In this document: piece by piece, positions 50,554 through 60,823 of the stretch
Layout of the letters: each line of letters starts with the position of its first letter
Position numbering within the stretch: the first letter of the stretch is position 1
Origin: Cellvibrionales bacterium UBA4451
Lineage (GTDB): Bacteria; Pseudomonadota; Gammaproteobacteria; Pseudomonadales; Porticoccaceae
Direction: 5' to 3'
DNA length: 64,000 nt
NCBI GenBank assembly: GCA_002390285.1
Contig: DGPB01000008.1
Location: forward strand, 62,001 to 126,000
Notes under the pieces: model-generated
Told to the model about the DNA's origin: nothing
What the model saw: the letters and a program-made list of their open reading frames with translations, nothing else
Database searches by the model: none
Position numbers and translations under genes: made by a program

Positions 50554-53500
50554 ATGGCGACTGGCCTCTATCGGTTAGATGAATTCAAAGATAACTGTGG
50601 CTTTGGCCTAATTGCCCACGTTAGGGGGCAGGCTAGCCATCGTCTTTTAGAAACCGCAATTCAAGCATTGACCTGCATGACCCACCGCGGCGGAATAGCC
50701 GCTGATGGCAAGACAGGCGATGGTTGTGGCTTGTTGCTACAAAAGCCAGATAGCTTCATGCGTCAGGTCGCGCGCGAACAGTTTACTGTTGAGCTGCCTG
50801 ATCTGTACGCGATGGGTTCTGTCATGCTGAGCCAGGATACTGTCCAGCGTGAACATTCAAAAGTGACCATGTCTGCAGCATTGTCTGCCGAAGGCTTGAC
50901 CGTTGTGGGTTGGCGTGAAGTCCCTACCGATGATGCCTGCCTTGGAGAGATTGCACTCAAAACGCTCCCAGTTATTGAACAGGTGTTTGTGACAGCGGAT
51001 GCTCTTGATGAGCAACACTTCAATGCACGCCTATTTATTGCTAGGCGCAAGGCTGAAAAGGCATTAGTAGATGATTCTGCCTTCTACATTGCCAGTTTAG
51101 CGACAAACGTCATCAGCTATAAAGGGCTGATGATGCCAGTGGATTTGCCAAAGTTTTATTTAGATTTAGCGAACCCTGCATTGGAAACAGCGATTTGTGT
51201 GTTTCATCAGCGATTTTCTACTAATACTATGCCCCAGTGGCCGCTGGCACAGCCATTTAGAATGCTGGCACACAATGGTGAAATCAATACCATAACAGGT
51301 AACCGAAACTGGTCTGTAGCACGTACGCCTAAGCTTAAAACACCCCTGTTGCCCGATTTGCAAGAGGTCACACCTCTCGTTAATCGCACAGGCTCTGACT
51401 CCTCGAGTCTCGATAATATGCTAGAGGTTCTGGTAGCCGGTGGTATGGAATTGCATAAAGCCGTGCGCCTTTTGGTGCCGCCTGCATGGAACAATATCCA
51501 AAATTTTGGTCCCAATGAAAGGGCTTATTTTGAGTATGCCTCCATGCATATGGAGCCTTGGGATGGCCCTGCCGGTTTGGTTATCACAGATGGTCGATAT
51601 GCTGTCTGTACGTTGGACCGGAATGGCTTGAGGCCATCTCGCTGGGTGTTGACAGATGACGATGTGATGACCGTAGCGTCAGAGGTCGGTGTATACAACT
51701 ACCAACCCGAGAACGTGGTGGCTAAGGGCCGTCTAGGGCCTGGTGATATTCTGTCGATAGACACCCAAACAGGGGACATCCTCAATGCTGAGGATGTGGA
51801 TAGGCAGCTGGCCTCTAGTAATCCATATCTTAAATGGTTACGTGAAGGCACCGTAAAAATCATGTCGACAATGGATGACGACAGTATTGAGGTAGAGGGT
51901 GCCTTAACACGTGATCAAATTCGTAAATATATGAAAATGTTTTTGGCCTCTCAAGAGGAAAGAGACCAAGTTCTCCGCCCTCTAGCTGAAGGCGGTCAGG
52001 AGGCTACTGGCTCCATGGGTGACGACACACCGATGGCAGTACTTTCTTGTAAGCATCGATCTCTTTATGACTATTTCAGGCAACAGTTTGCGCAGGTAAC
52101 TAATCCACCGATAGACCCGTTGCGTGAAACATTAGTTATGTCTCTACAGACGCAGCTGGGACGGGAATATAACCTTTTTAGTGAGACGGTAGAGCATGGT
52201 ACACGTGTCAATCTTTCTAGCCCGGTGTTATCGCCGCGTAAGTACTACGCACTGAAAAATAGTGGGTTGCCAGATTATCAGGTACAGAAAATAAGTATTA
52301 ATTATGACCCTACGGAAGCGAGTCTCGAAGAGGCTGTTAAGGCGCTTTGTCAGGAAGTGGAAGCATTCGTCAGAGAGGGGGTAGTTTGTTGTATTCTGTC
52401 TGATTCGGATATTCAGCCGAATAGGCTGCCGATACAGATGCTGATGGCCGTAGGTGCGGTCCATCACCACCTGATTGCTGTGGGACTACGATGTGATGCT
52501 AATATCATTGCCAGTACTGCATCTGCACGCGATTCACACCAGATTGCCACGTTGATTGGTTGTGGCGCCTCAGCCGTTTATCCCTATCTTAGCTACCATA
52601 TACTTACTGATTTGATTCAGTCTGGTGAGTTACTGTGCGATTTAGATACTGCATTTAAAAACTATCGCAAAGGTATCAATAAGGGACTGCTGAAAATCCT
52701 CTCCAAAATGGGTATTTGTACCATCGCATCTTATCGCGGCGCTCAACTCTATGAGATTGTGGGTTTAGCATCGGATGTTGTTGATGTTTGTTTTGCCGAT
52801 ACACCTAGTCGTATTCAGGGCGCGGGGTTTGATGACCTGCAAAAGAGCCAGCAGTTGCTTGCCAACGAAGCCTGGAGTGAGCGTAAGCCGGTGAGCCCAG
52901 GTGGACTATTGAAATATGTTCATGGTCAGGAATATCACGCATTCAACCCAGATGTTATTCAGGCGCTTCACCTCTCGGTTCAGAATGGGGATTACGATGC
53001 GTGGCATGATTACGCTAAGCTGGTAAATGAGCGGCCGGTGGCCACTCTTAGAGATTTACTCAAAATCCGCGAGGATATCGAACCGGTCCCTTTGGCAGAG
53101 GTCGAGCCTATTTCGCAAATTATAAAGCGCTTTGATTCTGCCGGAATGTCTCTTGGTGCACTGTCTCCTGAGGCTCATGAGGCTTTGGCCGAGGCAATGA
53201 ATAGTCTGGGTGGGCGATCCAATTCTGGTGAGGGGGGAGAAGACCCCATTCGCTACGGTACTGTTAAAGTATCAAAGATAAAACAAGTAGCCTCTGGCCG
53301 TTTTGGTGTGACGCCTCACTATCTGTCCAGTGCCGAGGTTATTCAAATCAAGATAGCACAGGGTGCAAAACCCGGTGAGGGTGGCCAGCTGCCCGGCGGT
53401 AAAGTTAACGATTTGATTGCCCGGCTACGATATTCCGTACCTGGCGTTACTCTGATTTCTCCACCGCCTCACCATGATATTTATTCTATTGAAGATTTGG

Positions 53501-55008
53501 CTCAGCTAATTTTCGATTTGAAGCAGGTAAACCCTGATGCGTTGGTTTCTGTGAAGCTGGTTTCACGACCGGGTGTGGGTACCATTGCTGCAGGTGTCGC
53601 CAAGGCTTATGCGGATTTGATTACTATTTCTGGTTACGATGGTGGTACAGCGGCCAGTCCGCTTTCTTCAATTCACCATGCGGGGTCACCTTGGGAGCTT
53701 GGCTTGTCCGAGACCCATCAAATGCTCTGTGCCAACGATTTGCGTGGCAAGGTGAGAGTCCAAACTGACGGCGGACTAAAAACGGGCCTTGATGTAGTAA
53801 AAGCCGCTATTCTCGGTGCCGAAAGCTTTGGTTTTGGTACAGGGCCGATGGTGGCTCTTGGGTGTAAGTACCTGCGTATCTGTCACCTCAATAATTGTGC
53901 AACGGGCGTAGCTACTCAGGATAAACAGCTTCGTGATGAGCATTACAAAGGTACCGTGGAAACAGCCAAGAACTTTTTCCGCTTTATGGCGAAAGAAACA
54001 CGGGAGTGGATGGCTCTTTTGGGTGTCCACAGTCTAGGAGAATTGGTAGGTCGAGTTGATCTTTTGGAAGCCTTGCCTGGAAATACTGAACAGCAGAGAA
54101 AGCTGGATCTCTCTCCCATTATCTATACCGATGAACTATTGCAGAGTAAATCGCAAACTTGTCAGGTAGAGAAAAACAATCCTTTTGACAAAGCCCAACT
54201 GGCTGAGAAAATGGTGGCAGATATGCTGCCAGCAATTGAAGCGAAGCTGGGCGGTGAATATAGCTATAACGTGAGCAACTGTGATCGCTCTATTGGTGCT
54301 CGCTTGTCTGGTGAAATTGCCAAACGGCATGGAAATCAGGGAATGGCAGATGCACCCATCAAGCTGAATTTAAGTGGGGTAGCGGGTCAGTCCCTAGGTG
54401 TTTGGAATGCAGGTGGCTTGGATATTTACCTCCGAGGTGATGCTAATGACTACGTTGGTAAAGGCATGGCCGGAGGGAAAATAGTGATCTCTCCTGCTGA
54501 AGGTAGCCAATTTGCTTCCAATGATGCACCTATCGTCGGTAACACCTGTCTGTATGGCGCAACAGGTGGCAAATTGTTTGCCTCAGGCCGAGCTGGCGAA
54601 CGCTTTGCAGTACGAAATTCAGGTGCTCATGCGGTGGTTGAAGGTGCTGGTCATCACTGTTGTGAATATATGACAGGTGGTGTGGTTGTGGTACTTGGCT
54701 CTACGGGCTCTAACTTCGGCGCTGGTATGACGGGCGGTTTTGCCTATGTTCTGGATGAAGAACGCAGTTTTGTTGATAGTTACAACATGGAGCTCGTGGA
54801 AATTCAACGAATCACCAGTGAAGCCACAGAAGCCTATCGTCATAATCTAGAGAGTATGATTATTGATTTTGTGGCAGAAACCGGGAGTGACTGGGGTCAG
54901 GAAATTTTGGATAATTTCGAATATTTTGTCAGTAAATTTTGGCTGGTGAAACCTAAAGCCGCTAATTTACAAAGTTTGTTGGAGCATACCCGGGCTGCCC
55001 CACAATAA
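50554..55008 (+). CDS. gltB: Glutamate synthase (NADPH), large subunit
   Basis: With GltD it forms glutamate from glutamine and 2-oxoglutarate. The 1484-residue protein has the class II amidotransferase domain with the nucleophile C15 (KDNCGFGLIAHV) exposed by removal of a 14-residue propeptide, a central domain, the FMN-binding synthase domain (SLGALSPEAHEALAEAMNSLGGRSN, GEGGQLPGGKV, ISGYDGGTAASP), a 3Fe-4S cysteine cluster (CKYLRICHLNNCATGVAT), and a C-terminal beta-helix (VGNTCLYGATGGKLFASG). It is the main ammonium-assimilation partner to the AmtB/PII genes at 18-21 kb. Confidence 0.97.
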   Translation: MATGLYRLDEFKDNCGFGLIAHVRGQASHRLLETAIQALTCMTHRGGIAADGKTGDGCGLLLQKPDSFMRQVAREQFTVELPDLYAMGSVMLSQDTVQREHSKVTMSAALSAEGLTVVGWREVPTDDACLGEIALKTLPVIEQVFVTADALDEQHFNARLFIARRKAEKALVDDSAFYIASLATNVISYKGLMMPVDLPKFYLDLANPALETAICVFHQRFSTNTMPQWPLAQPFRMLAHNGEINTITGNRNWSVARTPKLKTPLLPDLQEVTPLVNRTGSDSSSLDNMLEVLVAGGMELHKAVRLLVPPAWNNIQNFGPNERAYFEYASMHMEPWDGPAGLVITDGRYAVCTLDRNGLRPSRWVLTDDDVMTVASEVGVYNYQPENVVAKGRLGPGDILSIDTQTGDILNAEDVDRQLASSNPYLKWLREGTVKIMSTMDDDSIEVEGALTRDQIRKYMKMFLASQEERDQVLRPLAEGGQEATGSMGDDTPMAVLSCKHRSLYDYFRQQFAQVTNPPIDPLRETLVMSLQTQLGREYNLFSETVEHGTRVNLSSPVLSPRKYYALKNSGLPDYQVQKISINYDPTEASLEEAVKALCQEVEAFVREGVVCCILSDSDIQPNRLPIQMLMAVGAVHHHLIAVGLRCDANIIASTASARDSHQIATLIGCGASAVYPYLSYHILTDLIQSGELLCDLDTAFKNYRKGINKGLLKILSKMGICTIASYRGAQLYEIVGLASDVVDVCFADTPSRIQGAGFDDLQKSQQLLANEAWSERKPVSPGGLLKYVHGQEYHAFNPDVIQALHLSVQNGDYDAWHDYAKLVNERPVATLRDLLKIREDIEPVPLAEVEPISQIIKRFDSAGMSLGALSPEAHEALAEAMNSLGGRSNSGEGGEDPIRYGTVKVSKIKQVASGRFGVTPHYLSSAEVIQIKIAQGAKPGEGGQLPGGKVNDLIARLRYSVPGVTLISPPPHHDIYSIEDLAQLIFDLKQVNPDALVSVKLVSRPGVGTIAAGVAKAYADLITISGYDGGTAASPLSSIHHAGSPWELGLSETHQMLCANDLRGKVRVQTDGGLKTGLDVVKAAILGAESFGFGTGPMVALGCKYLRICHLNNCATGVATQDKQLRDEHYKGTVETAKNFFRFMAKETREWMALLGVHSLGELVGRVDLLEALPGNTEQQRKLDLSPIIYTDELLQSKSQTCQVEKNNPFDKAQLAEKMVADMLPAIEAKLGGEYSYNVSNCDRSIGARLSGEIAKRHGNQGMADAPIKLNLSGVAGQSLGVWNAGGLDIYLRGDANDYVGKGMAGGKIVISPAEGSQFASNDAPIVGNTCLYGATGGKLFASGRAGERFAVRNSGAHAVVEGAGHHCCEYMTGGVVVVLGSTGSNFGAGMTGGFAYVLDEERSFVDSYNMELVEIQRITSEATEAYRHNLESMIIDFVAETGSDWGQEILDNFEYFVSKFWLVKPKAANLQSLLEHTRAAPQ

Positions 55009-55041
55009 CTGGCAGATTCCGTTACTAAAGAGCTTAAGCTT

Positions 55042-56460
55042 ATGACGCAAAGGTTGAACAACGATTTCCAGTTTGTACAGGTAGGTCGCCAGGAACCAAA
55101 GAAAACTGGGATGTACAGCCGTACCCATAAATTTGTTGAAATTTATGAGCCCTCAAACAAACAGCAGGAGGGCGAGCAAGCACACCGCTGCATAGAGTGC
55201 GGCAACCCTTATTGTGAGTGGAAATGTCCGGTTCATAATTACATCCCAAATTGGCTAAAATTACTGTCTGAAGGAAATATATTGGAAGCGGCTGAGTTGA
55301 GCCACCAGACCAATACACTACCTGAAGTATGTGGGCGTGTTTGCCCTCAAGATCGTCTTTGCGAAGGGGCTTGTACCCTTAATGACGATTTTGGTGCTGT
55401 GACGATTGGTAATGCTGAGAAATATATTACCGACACTGCATTTGCCATGGGTTGGCGCCCAGACATGTCTAAGGTGACATTGACGGATAAGCGTGTGGCT
55501 ATCATTGGTGCAGGTCCAGCAGGCCTTGGTTGTGCCGATGTGCTAATCCGCGGCGGGGTTAAACCGGTAGTGTTTGATCGGTATCCAGAAATTGGCGGGT
55601 TACTGACCTTTGGTATTCCGGAGTTTAAGCTAGAAAAATCAGTCATGCAGCATCGCCGGACGGTATTTGAAGACATGGGTGTTGAGTTTAGGCTCAATAC
55701 TGAAGTGGGTGTTGATGTGGGTATTGAGCAGCTTACTGAGGAGTTTGACGCAGTGTTCCTTGGTATGGGCACCTATAAATACATGAAAGGTGGATTTCCA
55801 GGTGAAGATTTGCCAGGAGTGCACGATGCGCTTCCGTTCCTTATCGCCAGTGTCAATCGCAACATGGGTTGGGAAAAAAATTCCAGTGAGTACATTAGTG
55901 TTGCCGGTAAGCGAGTTGTTGTTTTAGGTGGTGGCGATACTGCTATGGACTGTAACCGGACATCCATTAGGCAGCGTGCTAAGAGTGTGACCTGTGCTTA
56001 CCGCCGCGATGAAGAGAATATGCCTGGTTCACGCCGTGAGGTAGAAAATACCAAGGAAGAAGGTGTTAAATTCCTGTTTAATCGTCAACCGGTTGAAATT
56101 GTTGGCAATGGGGTAGTGGAAGGGGTCAAGGTCGTTAAGACTAAACTGGGTGATCCTGATAAGAATGGCCGCCGCCGCCCCACACCGATTGTTGGCAGCG
56201 AGGAAGTATTAGCCGCAGATATAGTATTAATAGCCTTTGGCTTCCAGCCAAGCCCGGCACCTTGGTTTGCCGATATGGGTGTTGAGTTGAATGACTGGGA
56301 GGGCGTTGTGGCACCTGAGGAACAAGAATTTAAGTTTCAAACCAGCAACCCTAAAGTGTTTGCTGGTGGAGATATGGTGCGTGGCTCTGACTTGGTGGTG
56401 ACTGCTATCTGGGAAGGACGTCAGGCCGGTGAAGGTATTTTAGATTACCTTAAAATTTAA
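55042..56460 (+). CDS. gltD: Glutamate synthase (NADPH), small subunit
   Basis: A 472-residue FAD/NADPH flavoprotein feeding electrons to GltB. The N-terminal 4Fe-4S cysteines are in RCIECGNPYCEWKCPV and CGRVCPQDRLCEGAC, the FAD Rossmann motif is AIIGAGPAGLGCAD, and the NADPH motif is VVVLGGGDTAMDC. It lies 33 bp after gltB in the same operon. A hemE gene follows after 11 bp, probably co-transcribed. Confidence 0.97.
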   Translation: MTQRLNNDFQFVQVGRQEPKKTGMYSRTHKFVEIYEPSNKQQEGEQAHRCIECGNPYCEWKCPVHNYIPNWLKLLSEGNILEAAELSHQTNTLPEVCGRVCPQDRLCEGACTLNDDFGAVTIGNAEKYITDTAFAMGWRPDMSKVTLTDKRVAIIGAGPAGLGCADVLIRGGVKPVVFDRYPEIGGLLTFGIPEFKLEKSVMQHRRTVFEDMGVEFRLNTEVGVDVGIEQLTEEFDAVFLGMGTYKYMKGGFPGEDLPGVHDALPFLIASVNRNMGWEKNSSEYISVAGKRVVVLGGGDTAMDCNRTSIRQRAKSVTCAYRRDEENMPGSRREVENTKEEGVKFLFNRQPVEIVGNGVVEGVKVVKTKLGDPDKNGRRRPTPIVGSEEVLAADIVLIAFGFQPSPAPWFADMGVELNDWEGVVAPEEQEFKFQTSNPKVFAGGDMVRGSDLVVTAIWEGRQAGEGILDYLKI

Positions 56461-56471
56461 GGTTTCCCCCA

Positions 56472-57545
56472 ATGACTCAGCTAAAAAATGATCGTTTTCT
56501 GCGAGCACTGATGCGTCAGCCAGTGGATATGACGCCAGTGTGGATGATGCGCCAAGCGGGTCGCTATTTACCAGAGTACCGCCAGGCCAGAGGTAAGGCC
56601 GGGGACTTTATGTCACTTTGCACCAACCCTGAGTTGGCTTGTGAGGTGACACTGCAACCCCTAGAGCGTTATCCTTTAGACGCAGCGATCTTGTTTTCCG
56701 ATATTCTGACAATTCCAGATGCGATGGGTTTAGGGCTTTATTTCGAAGCCGGTGAGGGACCACGATTTCGTAAGCCTGTTCGCACAGAGGCAGATATTGA
56801 TGGCTTATCCGTCATTAATCCCGAGCAGGATCTTCCCTATGTGATTAATGCCGTGAGCACTATTCGCCGTGAACTCAATGGTCGTGTCCCTCTTATCGGT
56901 TTTTCCGGTAGTCCATGGACACTGGCTACCTACATGGTGGAAGGGGGTTCTAGTCGAGATTTTGCCCGTTGCAAAACCATGGCCTACAATCAGCCTGAAC
57001 TGATGCATCGACTGTTGGATACCCTCGCCAAATCGGTGATTGTCTACCTCAATGCTCAAATCGAAGCTGGGGCTCAGGCAGTACAAATTTTTGATACTTG
57101 GGGTGGGGCGCTTTCCCATTCAGCCTATCGCGAGTTCTCACTGCAGTATATGAATAAAATCGTTGATGGATTGATTCGGGAACGAGAAGGTCGTCAGGTC
57201 CCTGTGATTCTGTTTACCAAGGGTGGCGGTCAGTGGTTGGATGATCTTGCCAATTCGGGTTGTCAGGCACTTGGTGTTGATTGGACTACCCATATTGGTA
57301 ATGCTCGCCAACAGGTGGGTGACCGTGTAGCGCTACAGGGAAATATGGATCCGGCTATTCTTCGTGCATCCCCCCAGCGAATTCGCCAGGAAGTGTCCAC
57401 TATTTTGGAGCAGTTTGGCTCTGGTGTGGGGCATGTTTTTAATTTGGGGCACGGAATAACCCCTGATATCAACCCGGATCACGCAGGCGCATTTATTGAT
57501 GCAGTTCACGAACTGTCAGTGAAATACCACCAAAAATCCAATTAA
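56472..57545 (+). CDS. hemE: Uroporphyrinogen decarboxylase
   Basis: Decarboxylates uroporphyrinogen III to coproporphyrinogen III. The 357-residue protein carries the N-terminal signature PVWMMRQAGRYLPEYR, the catalytic aspartate in ILFSDILTIPDAMGL, the GFSGSPWTLATYMVEGG loop, and FNLGHGITPDINP with the substrate His. The gltBD-hemE order is the Pseudomonas order. Confidence 0.97.
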   Translation: MTQLKNDRFLRALMRQPVDMTPVWMMRQAGRYLPEYRQARGKAGDFMSLCTNPELACEVTLQPLERYPLDAAILFSDILTIPDAMGLGLYFEAGEGPRFRKPVRTEADIDGLSVINPEQDLPYVINAVSTIRRELNGRVPLIGFSGSPWTLATYMVEGGSSRDFARCKTMAYNQPELMHRLLDTLAKSVIVYLNAQIEAGAQAVQIFDTWGGALSHSAYREFSLQYMNKIVDGLIREREGRQVPVILFTKGGGQWLDDLANSGCQALGVDWTTHIGNARQQVGDRVALQGNMDPAILRASPQRIRQEVSTILEQFGSGVGHVFNLGHGITPDINPDHAGAFIDAVHELSVKYHQKSN

Positions 57546-57691
57546 TCTAACCAGCTATCGTCTTATCTGACCAATCATGCTGCAGCGGTTGCTATTGAGG
57601 GTAATCGGCTTATTCTTATCATTATCGGATAGTGAGTCCGGTAAAGGTACAAAGTTGAGATCAATGGTCTAAATATGGGTGGCAAACGGTA

Positions 57692-59128
57692 ATGAGCATC
57701 AAGCAGGTCAAGATCAATGCCGATGACATAACATTAGGAATGTTTGTGTCATGCCTTGATCGCCCATGGAGTCAAACGCCATTTCCTATACAAGGCCTAC
57801 TTGTACAGGGTCCAAAAGAAATCAGTGCTCTGAGGTCCTATTGTGATTACGTCTATATTGATATTACCAAAGGCCGTAGCCCGATAACTGGAGCGATATC
57901 TCCTACCTACCATTCGGGTACTGGGAGTAAAAATCATTCAATATTGTCAAGCCATAAAAAGGGCCTTGATGAGCATCATGAAGTGACGCCTATCGTTGTG
58001 CAGCGGGAAGTCTATCAACAAGTAGTTCCTCTCGTTAAAGAGGTGGAGCATGCAGAAAAAGCACTCTTGCACCTGCGAGGAAAATTTACTCTAGCCGTCA
58101 AGCAACTTGCCAAAGGTAAAGATTTTGATTACCTAGGGCTAAAAGACTCAATCGCAGATATGGTAAATAGCGTTGTCAGGTGTCCAGATGCCTTCACCTG
58201 GTTATTGCGGTTGCGTTTGAAAGACCAACAAACGCACGATCATAGTATGAGATCTGCTCTCTGGGCAGTGCAGTTTGCTCGGTATATAGGCATGCCCAAG
58301 GATGAAATGTCCGTTCTGTGTTTGGGTACATTGTTGAAAGATATTGGTAAGGTCAAATTGTCGAATAGCCTTTTGCGGAGGAAGATCCGCAGCAAAGAAG
58401 AAATGGCTGAGTACCAACAATTTGTCGCTAATGGTGTGGAGATGTTACGTGCATCAAGCAATGTAGAGCCACGAGTAGTTTCGGTGGTTCGTTATCATTG
58501 TGAGCGTCACGACGGCAGTGGGTTCCCTGAGGGGCTGTCAGGCGGAAAAATCCCGTTACTAGCCCGTATTGCCGGTATTGCATCTACTTATGATGCGATC
58601 TCAAATCCTCGTGAATCTGTTGATCCTGTGGCCTCATCCAGAGCGGTCAGTCTTCTCTACAATATGCGGGATAAAAAATTCCAGGAAGACCTCGTCGTAC
58701 AATTTATTCAGTCGGTGGGCCTCTATCCAACAGGGACACTTGTGGAATTAACAACGGGTGATGTCGGTGTCGTCGTTGAACAGCACCACAATTCACGCCT
58801 CACACCCATAGTGGCAGTGTTAGATCAAGAGAAGGCATTAATCTCGGGTGAATACACCCTTCTGGATCTTAAGGATGAGGAGGCTTCGCGAAAAACACTG
58901 GTAAGTGCTGGTCGAACCAAAGCGAAGTCCGTTGCAAAATTGGCTATTGCTCGGGATCTGGAATCGTCTGGTTATGATGTGGACTTGTCATCTGTATCCA
59001 GTGTCTTTATGAAAAATAGTAGAAAAATATTGGAAAGCACGTTGTCTAATGATTTAGAGAAAGAGCGGGGTCATCAAGGAAAAGGTAGTGGTTTCTTTGC
59101 TGGTTTGAGAGAGCATTTTCGTCACTAA
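57692..59128 (+). CDS. DUF3391 / HD-GYP protein with degenerate metal site
   Basis: A 478-residue protein: an N-terminal DUF3391 domain (about 1-120, ADDITLGMFVSCLDRPW), an HD-GYP domain (about 165-345) and a C-terminal tail. HD-GYPs normally hydrolyse cyclic di-GMP using a bi- or trinuclear metal site. Here first His H184 and D217 persist, but the HD histidine is K216 (LLKDIGK), the next ligand His is F244 (QQFVANGVEML), the HHE pair is H269-C270, GYP is GFP (276-278 region, DGSGFP) and the later ligand Asp is S298 (IASTYDA). Catalysis is therefore doubtful; a binding or scaffolding role is more likely. It converges on psd with a 12-bp gap. Confidence 0.87.
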   Translation: MSIKQVKINADDITLGMFVSCLDRPWSQTPFPIQGLLVQGPKEISALRSYCDYVYIDITKGRSPITGAISPTYHSGTGSKNHSILSSHKKGLDEHHEVTPIVVQREVYQQVVPLVKEVEHAEKALLHLRGKFTLAVKQLAKGKDFDYLGLKDSIADMVNSVVRCPDAFTWLLRLRLKDQQTHDHSMRSALWAVQFARYIGMPKDEMSVLCLGTLLKDIGKVKLSNSLLRRKIRSKEEMAEYQQFVANGVEMLRASSNVEPRVVSVVRYHCERHDGSGFPEGLSGGKIPLLARIAGIASTYDAISNPRESVDPVASSRAVSLLYNMRDKKFQEDLVVQFIQSVGLYPTGTLVELTTGDVGVVVEQHHNSRLTPIVAVLDQEKALISGEYTLLDLKDEEASRKTLVSAGRTKAKSVAKLAIARDLESSGYDVDLSSVSSVFMKNSRKILESTLSNDLEKERGHQGKGSGFFAGLREHFRH

Positions 59129-59140
59129 TACTTTCCACCA

Positions 59141-59998
59141 TTAACAATTGACACTCTTGGCCAACGTTTCGCCCATCATGGTCGTAGAGCCAGATTGGTA
59201 TTGCTCAACCCAAGTAGTCGTTCCTGGTTCGAACATCAAAATCACCGTTGATCCAAACTTAAAATGCCCCATTTCTGCGCCTTTCTCAAGTGATACTTGG
59301 CCGGGATTAAACTGGTCGGTTTTTACTACGCCGGGTTGATAATGTCCTTGCCATATAGATTCAATACCTGCCACCATCATTGCGCCTACCAGAATAACTG
59401 CACAGCGCCCCACCGGGGTGTCAAACATACAAACCAGCCGTTCGTTTTTAGCGAATAGTCCATTGATATACTGTGTAGTGGTGTCATTTACCGAAAATAA
59501 TTTCCCGGGAATATAGCGACTGTAGGCTAATTCCCCTGCCACAGGCATATGTACGCGGTGGTAATCCCTGGGTGATAGGTAAATCGTCGTGAAATTACCA
59601 TTGAGAAAGCGCTGGCTATCTGAGTCATTGGCTCCTAGTAGGCTGGCTACCGAGAAGGATTTCCCCTTGGCCTGAAAGATATTGCCTTCCCTGATAGGAC
59701 CAAGTTGGCTGACGGTGCCATCGGCAGGGCATACGATGCTATTTTTACCCTGATCAATAGGGCGCGAACCCTCTTTCATGGCCCGTGTAAAGAACTCGTT
59801 AAAATTCTTATAATCATCAAGAGAGCTGGATGCAGCCTCTTCCAAGTTGACGTTATAGGTACGGATAAACTGCTTGATTAGCGTATTTTTTACCCAAGGC
59901 GTCGTTATTTCTGCTAATCGTGATCCAAGACGAGATAGCCCGTGTTGAGGGACCAGCCGTTGTAAGGCAATAAACCACTCAGCCTGCAAGTTATTCAT
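59141..59998 (-). CDS. psd: Phosphatidylserine decarboxylase proenzyme
   Basis: Makes phosphatidylethanolamine at the inner membrane. The 285-residue proenzyme self-cleaves to give a pyruvoyl group. D93 (CPADGTVS) and H150 (YHRVHMPVAGE) are in place, and the cleavage motif is FGST at 248-251 with S250, where E. coli has LGST. The psd-rhodanese order is conserved in Pseudomonas. The gene stops 12 bp from the end of the convergent HD-GYP gene. Confidence 0.95.
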   Translation of the reverse strand: MNNLQAEWFIALQRLVPQHGLSRLGSRLAEITTPWVKNTLIKQFIRTYNVNLEEAASSSLDDYKNFNEFFTRAMKEGSRPIDQGKNSIVCPADGTVSQLGPIREGNIFQAKGKSFSVASLLGANDSDSQRFLNGNFTTIYLSPRDYHRVHMPVAGELAYSRYIPGKLFSVNDTTTQYINGLFAKNERLVCMFDTPVGRCAVILVGAMMVAGIESIWQGHYQPGVVKTDQFNPGQVSLEKGAEMGHFKFGSTVILMFEPGTTTWVEQYQSGSTTMMGETLAKSVNC

Positions 59999-60001
59999 TG
60001 G

Positions 60002-60823
60002 CTATTGCTCTACCGGGGTGTCTTCCCGGTTACCCCACTCTGCCCAAGAGCCATCGTAGGCACGTATGCTGCTAAAGCCTAAAAGTCTTCCCAATAAATA
60101 GGTGAATCCGGAGCGGTGATGGGATTGGCAGTGGGTGATTGTTGGTTTGTCGGGAGTCAGTCCCAAGGATTCCAAAAATGGTAGGGCATCTTCACGAATT
60201 CTCATGTTGTTTGGGATATCCATCATGCTGGTCCAGTCACAGTGTATGGCGCCAGGAATATGGCCGCCTTTTGCTGTCAGCACTTTTTCACCGGTGTATT
60301 CTGCAAGGCTTCGGGCATCCCAAATTTGAAGTTCACCCTTTTCCAAAGATGGGGCATTGAGGTATTCTATGATCTCTTCGGCCTCAATAATGGGGGTGCG
60401 GTTGATTATGATATCCCGCTCAATTGCATAGGGGGCAGGAACATCACTAGTGGTTGGATGCCCTTCATTATGCCAGGCTACAAGGCCTCCGTTCAGATAT
60501 GACCAGTTAGTATGTCCAATCACATCTAATGTCCAGATGAAGCGCCCAGCCCAGCCGCCACCTTCATCATCATAGACAACCACATGTTTATCATCGGTTA
60601 GCCCTATACGACTAACCAGAGCGGTTAATTGCTCCTGAGTTGGAAGCTTGTTTGTCCACGGGACTGCGCCACACATTAACTCCTGAGGTGATACGTGTAC
60701 TGCTCCAGGAATATGCATACGGCTGTAGAGCGAATCGTTACACAGGTCCACAATTAGGATGTTTGGTTCGCTGAGGAGGTTAATGAGTGCTTCGGGTTCC
60801 AGTAATGGGGGTATCTCTGACAT
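60002..60823 (-). CDS. rhdA: Thiosulfate sulfurtransferase, RhdA-type rhodanese
   Basis: A 273-residue tandem-rhodanese enzyme. The inactive N-terminal domain has ILIVDLCNDSLYSRMHIPGAVH, and the active C-terminal domain has IWDARSLAEYTG and the active-site loop THCQSHHRSGF with C232. A CQ-x-HHR loop is the form known from Azotobacter RhdA, distinct from the CRKGVT/CGSGVT loops of TST/MST enzymes. Its stop lies 3 bp before the psd ATG, so the two are co-transcribed. The sulfur acceptor is unknown. Confidence 0.9.
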   Translation of the reverse strand: MSEIPPLLEPEALINLLSEPNILIVDLCNDSLYSRMHIPGAVHVSPQELMCGAVPWTNKLPTQEQLTALVSRIGLTDDKHVVVYDDEGGGWAGRFIWTLDVIGHTNWSYLNGGLVAWHNEGHPTTSDVPAPYAIERDIIINRTPIIEAEEIIEYLNAPSLEKGELQIWDARSLAEYTGEKVLTAKGGHIPGAIHCDWTSMMDIPNNMRIREDALPFLESLGLTPDKPTITHCQSHHRSGFTYLLGRLLGFSSIRAYDGSWAEWGNREDTPVEQ

